Source: DATARR01 sp044868005 (GTDB taxonomy: Bacteria; Acidobacteriota; Thermoanaerobaculia; Multivoradales; UBA5704). Taken from it: a stretch of 64,000 bases of DNA. Every line of letters starts with the position of its first letter. The first letter of the stretch is position 1. This document shows positions 41,663 to 49,230 of this stretch, piece after piece. The position numbers were made by a program, and so were the translations under genes. The stretch spans positions 38,170-102,169 of the forward strand of contig JBIOVX010000215.1 of the NCBI GenBank assembly GCA_044868005.1, in the 5' to 3' direction. The notes under the pieces are model-generated. The model was not told the origin of the DNA. It ran no database searches and worked only from the letters and a program-made list of their open reading frames with translations.

Positions 41663-42565
41663 ATGCGCTATCACTTCTTCACTTGCGACGTCTTCACCAG
41701 CATCCGCTTCGGCGGCAATCCGTTGGCGGTCCTGCCGCAGGCCGAGGGGCTTGCGACCGGGCAGATGCAGCAGATCGCCCGCGAGTTCAACTTCTCCGAG
41801 ACCACCTTCGTGCTGCCTGCCGCCGCCGGGCATACCCGGAAAGTCCGTATCTTCACGCCGGTCACCGAAATTCCCTTCGCGGGGCATCCCAACGTCGGCA
41901 CGGCGTTCGTCCTGGCGACCGCCGGCGAGCTCGGCCCGCTGGACGCTCCGCTCACGGTGACCTTCGAGGAGAAGGCCGGCATCGTACCGGTCGCGATCGA
42001 GAAACGCCAGGACGGCACGATCCGGTGCGAGTTGTTAGCTCCGGAGCCCCTCTCGCTGGGGAAGACCGTCTCCGTGACAGGCCTGGCCGCCGCCGTCTCC
42101 CTCGCCGAAAGCGATATCGTGACCATGACGCATCCGCCGCAGGTGGTCTCCGTGGGTCTGCCCTTCATCCTGACGGAGCTGAAGGATCGGGCCGCGCTGG
42201 AGCGGGCGCGAATCCATATGGATGGGTTTCACCGGCTCGCGGCCGAGGGCGGCGTAACGCCGGACGTTCTTCTCTATATCCACAGCGGCGACGAGTTCGA
42301 CATCCGGGCCCGCATGTTCGCACCCCTGGACGGCGTTCCCGAGGATCCCGCGACCGGCAGCGCGAACTGCGCCCTGGCGGCGTTGCTCACCCATCACGAG
42401 ACAGCCGCCGACGGCGACTTCCGTTGGCGCATCGCCCAGGGAGTCGAGATGGGACGACCCAGCCTCCTGGAGGCGCGCACGGAGAAGCGCGACGGGAAGG
42501 TCGTGGCCACGCGGATCGGCGGAGCGAGCGTCTTGGTGAGCGAGGGGTACCTTGAGGTCGATTAG
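41663..42565 (+). CDS. PhzF-family isomerase/epimerase
   Basis: A 300-residue cytoplasmic enzyme of the PhzF/diaminopimelate-epimerase-fold family. Recognisable motifs: the opening HFFTCDVFTSIRFGGNPLAVL, catalytic-Glu region QIAREFNFSETTFVL, TPVTEIPFAGHPNVGTAFVL and the C-terminal EDPATGSANCALAALL. PhzF itself isomerises trans-2,3-dihydro-3-hydroxyanthranilate in phenazine synthesis, but most chromosomal homologues have unknown substrates and no phenazine genes are here. ATG at 41663 follows the previous stop (41660) by 2 bases, so coupling to the LolA-like protein is likely. A short hairpin (CCAGG-CA-CCTGG) follows its stop. Confidence 0.9.
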   Translation: MRYHFFTCDVFTSIRFGGNPLAVLPQAEGLATGQMQQIAREFNFSETTFVLPAAAGHTRKVRIFTPVTEIPFAGHPNVGTAFVLATAGELGPLDAPLTVTFEEKAGIVPVAIEKRQDGTIRCELLAPEPLSLGKTVSVTGLAAAVSLAESDIVTMTHPPQVVSVGLPFILTELKDRAALERARIHMDGFHRLAAEGGVTPDVLLYIHSGDEFDIRARMFAPLDGVPEDPATGSANCALAALLTHHETAADGDFRWRIAQGVEMGRPSLLEARTEKRDGKVVATRIGGASVLVSEGYLEVD

Positions 42566-42648
42566 AGGCCGTCTCCAGGCACCTGGGCCTACCTTGGCTC
42601 GGTGGTATCATTTAAGAAGACACAGCACCGGAGAACGGATCGCCGAGG

Positions 42649-42966
42649 ATGTCCAGACCCGTCACTGCCCACATCGACGAAGCAGAGCTGAAAATGAAAG
42701 AGCCGGCTTCGCAGGAGGATGTGGAGCGGCGGGGGCTGGTCGCGTCTCGGCTACGTTCTCTCATAGATCGGCCTATTACGGATGCCGAAAGAGAGTTCTG
42801 GCGGGAGTTCGAGGCTGAGTTAGAGAAGGAACGCTTGCGCGAGGTAACAGCTGGCCCTAGTTCTTGGAGCATCAACTTCCACAGCTTCGATTCGACCGCT
42901 TTACCGCTCCCTGTCTGCGCTTCGCACTGCTCCCGCTGCTGCGCATATGCGCCCGTTGCTATATAG
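42649..42966 (+). CDS. Small antitoxin-like protein with a suspect C-terminal half
   Basis: A 105-codon open frame. Residues 1-68 look genuine: acidic, helical, with SQEDVERRGLVASRLRS and TDAEREFWREFEAELEKERLREV, which recall short type II antitoxin or DNA-binding N/C segments. From about base 42855 the sequence becomes AT-richer and the translation (SSWSINFHSFDSTALPLPVCASHCSRCCAYAPVAI) looks like non-coding DNA. This is the left edge of the AT-rich island, so the gene's original 3' end was probably replaced. No toxin partner follows. No ribosome site is clear before ATG 42649. Confidence 0.45.
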   Translation: MSRPVTAHIDEAELKMKEPASQEDVERRGLVASRLRSLIDRPITDAEREFWREFEAELEKERLREVTAGPSSWSINFHSFDSTALPLPVCASHCSRCCAYAPVAI

Positions 42967-43054
42967 ATCTTCCTGTGTTGCTTGTTTGCGGCTCAGCTGG
43001 TAACATAAGAGCTTCTCACCGCGGATAACCGCTCACTATACTGAAGGAGGATTT

Positions 43055-44422
43055 ATGCGTGCAATGGCGATTCTCATTAGTAGCCTGGCACTCATGCTTT
43101 TCTCTCAACAAGCACTTTCAGAGGAGGCGCCTACCACTTATGATTCATCCAGTGAGCTAGCCGCGACGCTTACCAGCGTCTCGCGATCCGCCGTTACGCG
43201 AGACAATCACATCTCAGTATTCCTGACGCACTTCCAGCTAGCGCCAGTTGAGACGCCCACAGAATCATCCGAGCCAACAAGATATGCTCTCGTCCTCGAC
43301 CTAAATCTGCTCCCTGATAGCGGCACAAACGGAGAGAGCTACTCGTATGTTTTGGAGCAACCATTAGAAGTATCACCTGGGACCAACGAAGCTGCTAGCC
43401 TATCCTCAGGTTTCCGCACGATCCTATCCAATGCGTCTCTCAAAAATGTCAGGGAAATGTACATCAGGATTCAGCTAATCCGACTCGATGCTGCTGCGCG
43501 CGAGCAATTCACGAAAGTTGCTAGCCTGTTCGGCTCGATCGTTCAGCGAAGTATGTATGCTCCCCTCCTCAGTGTCCTTGGCATAGACCCAAGCGCACCT
43601 TCGGATCAAACAAAAGTGATAACTTTTGAGGGCCGCTTCCTGATTCCGACCAACTATTGGACCCACCAGAACGCTCGTCGCACAGGCCTTGCGACCATCA
43701 CCAATGACGAGCCCATAGCCATTGCCTTTCAGTCTCGTAGCCCTCGCTCCAACACCAACGTAGTATCATTCCTGAAAAATACTATCAACAAGATAGGCTC
43801 GGTGGTGGCTGGAAAGCAAGTACTGCGGAATTATGACAATGTACAAGGTTTCGCCGCACTTACCTTTACCAAGAATCAGTATTCTCCGCTCCCAAGATCG
43901 CTAGGTGATAGCCTCGATCGCATCAAGGCAAGTGCCGAACAAACAGAGATACCTGAAAACTTTGACGCGTTGATGGGAAATACTCGATTTCTTTTCGAGA
44001 ACTTAGCTACAGACATGCCGGCTACGGAGAAGGAGAGCGTCGCAACATTCTTAGAACTCGCGAAGCTATACGCCGATTGGCGAAAAATCGACGAAGCCGA
44101 GACTGTCGAGGCTCAGAGCGCAAAAAAACTTGTGGCTAACTTTCAGGCTTGGTTAACTCAGAGCACTGTGCGCCTCCAAGAACAGCCCGAGTTCGGCCCC
44201 CGTGTGAAGGGAGTTTATACTTCGACGGACTCTGGCGAACTCTTCCCGATCATCATGTACCCTTATGGTCTCTCAGATCCTCTGATCGTCTCCTCTGTGC
44301 TTTGGGAGCTGAGACTCCATCAATTCGTAGCGGAAGCTGCAAAAACCAATCCAAGCATCAAGCTCGCTAAATTTACTTTCCGACCTCCGGCCTCGACCAC
44401 GATTGCCTCCACTGCGAAATGA
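43055..44422 (+). CDS. Orphan exported protein on an AT-rich island
   Basis: A 455-residue protein I do not recognise. A signal peptide (MAILISSLALMLFSQQALS) is followed by a mature domain with predicted alternating strands and helices and no Cys-rich or metal motifs. Segments of interest: SEPTRYALVLDLNLLPDSGT, NYWTHQNARRTGLATITNDEPIAIAF, and a late helical part KRIDEAETVEAQSAKKLVANFQ-like. Base composition is clearly AT-richer than its neighbours and codons such as AAA, TTA and ATA are common. AAGGAGG lies 5 bases before the ATG. Together these indicate recent transfer. Its function cannot be inferred from context: neighbours on both sides belong to native operons. Confidence 0.75.
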   Translation: MRAMAILISSLALMLFSQQALSEEAPTTYDSSSELAATLTSVSRSAVTRDNHISVFLTHFQLAPVETPTESSEPTRYALVLDLNLLPDSGTNGESYSYVLEQPLEVSPGTNEAASLSSGFRTILSNASLKNVREMYIRIQLIRLDAAAREQFTKVASLFGSIVQRSMYAPLLSVLGIDPSAPSDQTKVITFEGRFLIPTNYWTHQNARRTGLATITNDEPIAIAFQSRSPRSNTNVVSFLKNTINKIGSVVAGKQVLRNYDNVQGFAALTFTKNQYSPLPRSLGDSLDRIKASAEQTEIPENFDALMGNTRFLFENLATDMPATEKESVATFLELAKLYADWRKIDEAETVEAQSAKKLVANFQAWLTQSTVRLQEQPEFGPRVKGVYTSTDSGELFPIIMYPYGLSDPLIVSSVLWELRLHQFVAEAAKTNPSIKLAKFTFRPPASTTIASTAK

Positions 44423-44484
44423 GAATGGCGAATGCGAGACTACAGTAGGAGAGGTAGTAACATACGATGACAGGGTTAATAGCG

Positions 44485-45378
44485 CTAGCGGGGTGCATCT
44501 TTCCCTCGCTTCCCATCGGAGTTCTCAGGAGGAGTTTGGAAAACGGTCGTTCGCTGGAGACGGAACGGCCCTCGAGATCCCCGCCTTGGCGATGCTGGGT
44601 TAACACTGTTCAATGTCGCACTGGCGAGGACGCGCTTTCTGTACATACGCGCTCCCCCAATATCCCTTCCCCGCAGCCGCACCACCTCCCCCACCACGAT
44701 GGTGGCCGGTGATCGCAGACCTGCTCGGTCCGCATCGCCGGCAATGCTGCCGAGGGTGCCGACGACCGTCCGCTCCTCCGGCAAGGTCCCCTGCGCGATT
44801 ACTGCCGCGGGCGTATCCGCGCTCCGGCCGTGGAAGAGGAGCTGCGCCGCGATCTCCGGCAGGCGGGAGAAGCCCATGAGGATGACGAGGGTGTCGATGC
44901 GGGCGAGGGCGGCCCAGTCTTGGCGGTCTCCTTCGGCGCAATGGCCGGTCACCACGGCGAAGGCTCCAGAGACCTGCCGATGCGTCACAGGGATGCCGGC
45001 GCGGGCCGGTACGCCGACGGCGCTGCTGACGCCGGGCACCACCTCCCAAGGCACGCCGGCCTCGGCGCAGGCCAGGGCCTCCTCTGCGCCTCGCCCGAAG
45101 ACGAAAGGGTCTCCTCCCTTGAGCCGCACCACCGTCCGTCCGGCTCGAGCGTGATGGATCAGCAGGGCGTTGATCTCCTCCTGCCGGCAGGCGTGATCGC
45201 CGGGGGCCTTGCCGACGAAAATCCGCTCGGCCCGGGGCGGCGCCTCGGCGAGGAGCTGCGGGGAGACCAGCCGGTCGTAGACCACTACGTCCGCCTGCCG
45301 TAAACGGTCGAGGCCCAGGACGGTGATCAGCCTCGGATCGCCGGGCCCCGCGCCGACGAGATAAACGATGCCGCTCAC
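44485..45378 (-). CDS. cobA: Uroporphyrinogen-III C-methyltransferase (SUMT), with unusual C-terminal tail
   Basis: Methylates uroporphyrinogen III twice to precorrin-2, the siroheme precursor. Motifs: GIVYLVGAGPGDPRLITVLG, DVVVYDRLVSPQLL, RLKGGDPFVFGRGAEEA, VVPGVSSAVGVPARAGIPVTHR, AVVTGH and the closing SPATIVVGEVVRLRG. It starts with GTG at 45378 (overlap GTGA with the Met8-like gene). The catalytic domain normally ends near VVRLRG; here a further 55-60 residues (ARMYRKRVLASATLNSVNP onward) have no family counterpart and lie in AT-richer sequence, suggesting that the original 3' end was displaced by the neighbouring island. Confidence 0.92.
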   Translation of the reverse strand: MSGIVYLVGAGPGDPRLITVLGLDRLRQADVVVYDRLVSPQLLAEAPPRAERIFVGKAPGDHACRQEEINALLIHHARAGRTVVRLKGGDPFVFGRGAEEALACAEAGVPWEVVPGVSSAVGVPARAGIPVTHRQVSGAFAVVTGHCAEGDRQDWAALARIDTLVILMGFSRLPEIAAQLLFHGRSADTPAAVIAQGTLPEERTVVGTLGSIAGDADRAGLRSPATIVVGEVVRLRGRDIGGARMYRKRVLASATLNSVNPASPRRGSRGPFRLQRTTVFQTPPENSDGKRGKDAPR

Positions 45379-46025
45379 GCGGCGCCGCTCTCGGGCCGCA
45401 CGCCGAGGATCTCCTCGAAGCGGGCGTGGGCCGCATCCTCGTCGCCCCGGCGCAGCAACTGGAGGATGTCGGAGTCGATGAGCCGGTACCAGAGATCCCG
45501 CCGCTTGGCGAGGTCCGGCAGCAGCTTTGCCAGCGGCGCGCGGACGGAGCCCGCCAGCTCCAGGAAGCGCGCATGCTCCTTCCCCAGCTCGGACTCCAGC
45601 CGCTGCCGTAGGCGCACCGCCAGGGCCGGCGCCTTGCCGTTCGTCGAGATGGCCACGGCGAGGTCTCCCCGCTGCACGACGGCCGGAGCGATGAAGTCGC
45701 AATGGGGCACGTCGTCCACGGTGTTGACGAGGACGTTGCGTCCCCGCGTCTCCTTCCAGACGCCTTCGACGATCGACGGCTCCCGCTCGACGACCACGAC
45801 GAGGAAGGCCCGGCGCAGGTCTCCCCAGCGGTAGCGGCGGGCGATGACGTCGAGTCGCCCTTCCACCGCCAGCGCGGCGAGATCCGGCGTGAGATGCGGA
45901 TTGATGATAGTCACGCGCCCGCCGGCCGCGAGCAGTCCCTTCGCCTTCTCCTCGGCCAGGCTGCAGCCGCCGATGACGACGCAGTGCCGGTCCTTCAGAT
46001 CCAGGTAGACGGGGTAGTGGGCCAT
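45375..46025 (-). CDS. Precorrin-2 dehydrogenase/sirohydrochlorin ferrochelatase (Met8/CysG-N-like)
   Basis: Bifunctional NAD-dependent oxidation of precorrin-2 and iron insertion, giving siroheme. The N-terminal Rossmann part is YPVYLDLKDRHCVVIGGCSLAEEKAKGLLAAG; the catalytic Asp region is VNTVDDVPHCDFIAPAVVQRGDLAVAISTNGKAPALAVRLRQRL, close to the family consensus. Length of 216 residues is normal for a free-standing enzyme. It is split from SUMT instead of fused as in CysG. Starts at ATG 46025; its stop overlaps the SUMT GTG. It should supply siroheme to the sulfite reductase encoded upstream in the same operon. Confidence 0.93.
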   Translation of the reverse strand: MAHYPVYLDLKDRHCVVIGGCSLAEEKAKGLLAAGGRVTIINPHLTPDLAALAVEGRLDVIARRYRWGDLRRAFLVVVVEREPSIVEGVWKETRGRNVLVNTVDDVPHCDFIAPAVVQRGDLAVAISTNGKAPALAVRLRQRLESELGKEHARFLELAGSVRAPLAKLLPDLAKRRDLWYRLIDSDILQLLRRGDEDAAHARFEEILGVRPESGAA

Positions 46026-46029
46026 GGGC

Positions 46030-46506
46030 TCAGACCTCCAGGCTCTCGACCGCGACGCCGTGCCGGTCGATCTCCAGCGTCAGCTTGCAGCGGTCGGTCT
46101 GCAGGCCGAGGCGGTAGACGCCCGGACCCTGGACCGTGAACAACGCGCCTTCGATCCTCTGCCCCGCCAGCGTGGCGAGGGTCTCGTTGACCGCCCGCGT
46201 GGCCTGACGGGCCTTGGCCCCTGTCACGGTCTGGTGGAAGAGGCGCAGCAGGGCCTGCTCGCCCTCGGCGCCGTGGATGCGCCGCGCCCGTCCGGTCTGC
46301 AACGTCATCTCCAGCACCGTCTCCAGGCGGCCGAGCAACGGCTCCTCCACCTCTCCGGCGTCCACAGCCGCGGCGAGCTCTTCCCAAGGCTCGCGGGCCT
46401 GCTTGCCTTGGAGCGAGACGACGAGGGTCGCCAGCTCTTCCAGCAGGATCTCCCGCTGAACCGGATCGACGGCGAGCGCTCCGGCAGTGGCGGCCGGCGC
46501 ACTCAC
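46030..46506 (-). CDS. Unknown conserved-looking protein in the sulfur/siroheme operon
   Basis: A 158-residue soluble protein. The N-terminal half is helical (DPVQREILLEELATLVVSL, EEPLLGRLETVLEMTLQTGRARRIHGAEGEQALLRLFHQTV), while the C-terminal 60 residues have beta character (LATLAGQRIEGALFTVQGPGVYRLGLQTDRCKLTLEIDRHGVAVESLEV). It starts with GTG at 46506, overlapping the APS/PAPS reductase stop (GTGA), and ends 4 bases before the Met8-like start. So it is tightly bound into assimilatory sulfate reduction. A chaperone, electron-transfer partner or regulator of that pathway is possible; I cannot name a family. Confidence 0.75.
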   Translation of the reverse strand: MSAPAATAGALAVDPVQREILLEELATLVVSLQGKQAREPWEELAAAVDAGEVEEPLLGRLETVLEMTLQTGRARRIHGAEGEQALLRLFHQTVTGAKARQATRAVNETLATLAGQRIEGALFTVQGPGVYRLGLQTDRCKLTLEIDRHGVAVESLEV

Positions 46507-47333
46507 TTCACCGTCCTCAACGGGACCGGCGCCTGCGGACGCAACAGCGCCTCCAGCTCGTGCTCGAAGGCGCCGGTCTCGATCGGGCAATGGATGCCGC
46601 ATTCCTTGGGCGCGTTCTTCTCCCACCACCAGCGGCCGGCCCGCGGGTCTTCGCCCGGTCGCGTGGCGCGCGTGCAGGGAGCGCAGCCGATGCTGGTGAA
46701 GCCCTGGGCGTAGAGCGGGTGCACGGGCACGCCGTGCTCCTCGTTGTAGGCCTTGACCTCCTCCAGGGTCCAGTCGGCCAGCGGGTTGATCTTGGCGAGC
46801 CCGCCGTGGTCGTGATCGATCTCCAGCTTGCGGATGTTGGCCCGGCTCGCCCACTGGTCGCGGCGCAGGCCGGTGATCCAGGCGTCGAGCCCTTCGAGCA
46901 TGCCGCGGATGGGCTCCACCTTGCGCACGTTGCAGCACAGCAGGCGCGCCTCGACGCTGCGCTGGAAGAGGTTCGGCCCGGCCCGGCGCACCATGGCCTC
47001 CACCTGGCGGGCGTCGGGGAAGCAGACCTCCACCTCGACGCCGTAGCGCCGGCGAACCTCCTCCATCACCTCGTAGGTCTCCTGCGGCAGGCGGCCGGTA
47101 TCCACGGTGAACACGCGCACTTGTGGATCGATGCGCCACGCCATGTCGAGGATGGCCATGCCCTCGGCCTGGAAGCTCGTACAAATGGCGGCCTGCGAGC
47201 CCCAGCGGTCGAGCGCCCAGGAGAGGACCTCCTGGGGCGTTGTGGAATCGAGCTCGACGGCCAATTGCCCGGCCTCGAATTCGTCCAGCAGGTCTCGTTG
47301 CTCGATGCGGATCGCGGTCGCACGTTCCAACAT
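46503..47333 (-). CDS. cysH: Phosphoadenylyl/adenylyl-sulfate reductase (APS-type, 4Fe-4S)
   Basis: Reduces APS (or PAPS) to sulfite using thioredoxin or glutaredoxin. The sequence has the nucleotide-binding P-loop-like SFQAEGMAILDM, VFTVDTGRLPQETYEVM, and, decisively, the two cysteine pairs RLLCCNVRKVEP and SIGCAPCTRATRPGEDPRAGRWWWE, which ligate a 4Fe-4S cluster and mark the APS-reducing bacterial type. The catalytic Cys is in KECGIHCP near the end. Length of 276 residues is slightly long for the family. ATG 47333 has GGAA upstream. It lies directly between sulfite reductase and the unknown 158-residue protein. Confidence 0.94.
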   Translation of the reverse strand: MLERATAIRIEQRDLLDEFEAGQLAVELDSTTPQEVLSWALDRWGSQAAICTSFQAEGMAILDMAWRIDPQVRVFTVDTGRLPQETYEVMEEVRRRYGVEVEVCFPDARQVEAMVRRAGPNLFQRSVEARLLCCNVRKVEPIRGMLEGLDAWITGLRRDQWASRANIRKLEIDHDHGGLAKINPLADWTLEEVKAYNEEHGVPVHPLYAQGFTSIGCAPCTRATRPGEDPRAGRWWWEKNAPKECGIHCPIETGAFEHELEALLRPQAPVPLRTVK

Positions 47334-47345
47334 GTCAGGTTCCTT

Positions 47346-48974
47346 TCAGGCTGGGAGGGACACGGCCTCCGCCGCTCCCAAGGCCACCAGCTCCTCGTCG
47401 CTGTGGCGGGTGAAGAATTGCTGGATGCGCTCGCCGTCTTCACGCCCTTCGAGATAGGCGCGGAAGAGGCGCTCGATGACGAGATGGACCTCGGTTCCCG
47501 GCACGCGCCGCAGCACCGGCCGGCCGATGGCGGCCTCCCGGCCGAGACCGCCGCGCAGGAAGAGGTCGTAGCCGTGCAGCCTCTCCCCCGCCGGACTGCG
47601 CTCGCGCAGCGTCGTGCCCTGGAGGCCGATGTCGCCGATCCAATGATGGGCGCAGGCGTGCGGGCAGCCGTCGAGGTTGAGGCGCAGGCCCGCCGCCTCG
47701 TCGCCGAAGGTCCGCTCCAGGTGCTCGACGATCTCGTGGAGCTTCCCCTTGGTCTCGGCCACGGTGTAGTTGCAGAAGGGATCGCCGGTGCAGGCGATGC
47801 TGACGCCGCGCAGCCCGGTACCGGTCAAGGGAAAGCCGAGCGCCTCCACCTCGCGGACCACCGCGTCCACCCGCTCCTCGGGGATGTGGCTGAGGATGAA
47901 GTTCTGCCGCCGGGTGAGGCGGATCTCGCCGTTCCAGGTCTCGGCGAGATCGGCGAGGCGGAGCATGGTCTCGCCGCTCATCAAGCCGAGATGCACCGGG
48001 AAGCCGGCGTAGAAGAGCCCCTCTTGCCGTTGCGGATGGACGCCGTTGTGGTCGTGCTCCTCCGCCGGCGCGGGCGGCGCGGCGCCGTCCACGAGCCGCC
48101 GGCCGAGCCTCTCTTCCACGCGGGCGCGGAAGGCCTGCGGTCCGAGATCGTGCACCATGAACTTGAGGCGCGCCTTGGCGCGGGAGAGCCGGTACTTGAG
48201 GTCCTCGCGCCAGACGTCGACGATGGCGCGCAGCGCCTCGACGGCTTCCGCCGCCGGCACCCACACTCTCAGGTCATCCGCGAGCCGCGGCCAACTGGCG
48301 AGCCCGCCGCCCACCCGCACCGCGAAGCCGGGCTGGCCGCAGCGCAGCGCGCCGAGGAGCGCGATGCAGTGGATCTCCGGCGCGTTGCACTGGTGCGGGC
48401 AGGCGGCGATGGTGATCTTGTGCTTGCGCGGCAGGTCCGAGTACTCGCGATGCTGCACGAAGAAATCGCTCGCTTCCGCGAGGAGGCCGCGGACGTCGAA
48501 CAGCTCCTCGCGATCGATGCCGGCCACCGGGCAGCCGGTGATGTTGCGCACGTTGTCGCCGCAGGCGCCGGTGGTGGAGAGCCCGCCGGCCGCCAGGATG
48601 CGCAGCACCTCCGGCAAGCGGGCCAGCTCCAGCCAGTGGAGCTGGATGTTCTGCCGCGTCGTCAGCTCGCCGTGGCCGCGGCCGAAGCGCTGGGAGAGGC
48701 CGCCGATGGTGCGCAGCTCCGCGGGCGAGAGGATGCCGCCGGGGATCTTGACCCGCATCATGAAGTAGCCGAGCTTCGGCTTGTCGTGGTAGAGCCCGTA
48801 CCACTGCATGCGCACGAAGTCCTCTTCGGGCACCGCTTCGTAACCGGCCTCGATCATGGCCGGCAGATCGCGGATCACCTCGAGGCCGCCCTTCTCGTGC
48901 TTCAAGCGCTCCACGAAGTTGCGCTTGTGGATCAGATCCCAGGTGATCTCCGCCTGGGGCTCGCCTGCGGGCAT
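47346..48974 (-). CDS. Ferredoxin-dependent sulfite (or nitrite) reductase, siroheme type
   Basis: Six-electron reductase of 542 residues, first gene of the operon. N-terminal ferrodoxin-like repeat: GYFMMRVKIPGGILSPAEL, GHGELTTRQNIQLHWL, GDNVRNITGCP. The siroheme/4Fe-4S ligands are ACTGDPFCNYTVAETKG and LDGCPHACAHHWIGDIG (Cys-x5-Cys and Cys-x3-Cys), and a second parasite half includes LTRRQNFILSHIPEER. In a siroheme/APS-reductase operon, sulfite is the likely substrate, but nitrite reductases share the architecture. The ATG at 48974 is chosen because GGAGG lies 5 bases before it; an ATG at 48986 is part of that same site. Confidence 0.93.
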   Translation of the reverse strand: MPAGEPQAEITWDLIHKRNFVERLKHEKGGLEVIRDLPAMIEAGYEAVPEEDFVRMQWYGLYHDKPKLGYFMMRVKIPGGILSPAELRTIGGLSQRFGRGHGELTTRQNIQLHWLELARLPEVLRILAAGGLSTTGACGDNVRNITGCPVAGIDREELFDVRGLLAEASDFFVQHREYSDLPRKHKITIAACPHQCNAPEIHCIALLGALRCGQPGFAVRVGGGLASWPRLADDLRVWVPAAEAVEALRAIVDVWREDLKYRLSRAKARLKFMVHDLGPQAFRARVEERLGRRLVDGAAPPAPAEEHDHNGVHPQRQEGLFYAGFPVHLGLMSGETMLRLADLAETWNGEIRLTRRQNFILSHIPEERVDAVVREVEALGFPLTGTGLRGVSIACTGDPFCNYTVAETKGKLHEIVEHLERTFGDEAAGLRLNLDGCPHACAHHWIGDIGLQGTTLRERSPAGERLHGYDLFLRGGLGREAAIGRPVLRRVPGTEVHLVIERLFRAYLEGREDGERIQQFFTRHSDEELVALGAAEAVSLPA

Positions 48975-49230
48975 CGACACCTCCATCGTTCCTCGGTCGG
49001 AACGAGGATCGCGCTGCGGCCGAAAACGCGGCCGTCAGGACGTCAAGGACTTGGAAGAATTTTCAGGGAGAGGCGAATGCAAACGACCCGCTGTCGTTCA
49101 CATCCGCTCGCTACAGGTGCAGCGCGGGAGGAGGAGGCTGGCGGTGAGATGCCGGTGACTCATTTGTGACCAGATTAGTACCTTTCTCTCACCTTGTCTA
49201 GTGCCGCCGGCTCGGTAGCCCGTGACAGCG
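48975..49230 (-). promoter_or_regulatory. Long leader and promoter of the sulfur operon
   Basis: Minus strand TAGACA (49195-49200) and TAATCT (49172-49177) with a 17-base spacer place the transcription start near 49165, about 190 bases before the sulfite reductase ATG. The leader holds hairpin CGGCCG-AAAACG-CGGCCG (49017-49034) and, close to the gene, CCTCG-GTCGGAA-CGAGG. A leader this long may carry RNA-level or cis-acting control. I could not match a known riboswitch. Confidence 0.5.

Noticed and set aside
43020..43054. TATACT as -10 box of the island gene at 43055
   Set aside because: The implied transcription start would fall inside the AAGGAGG ribosome site, leaving no leader, and no -35 box is present.
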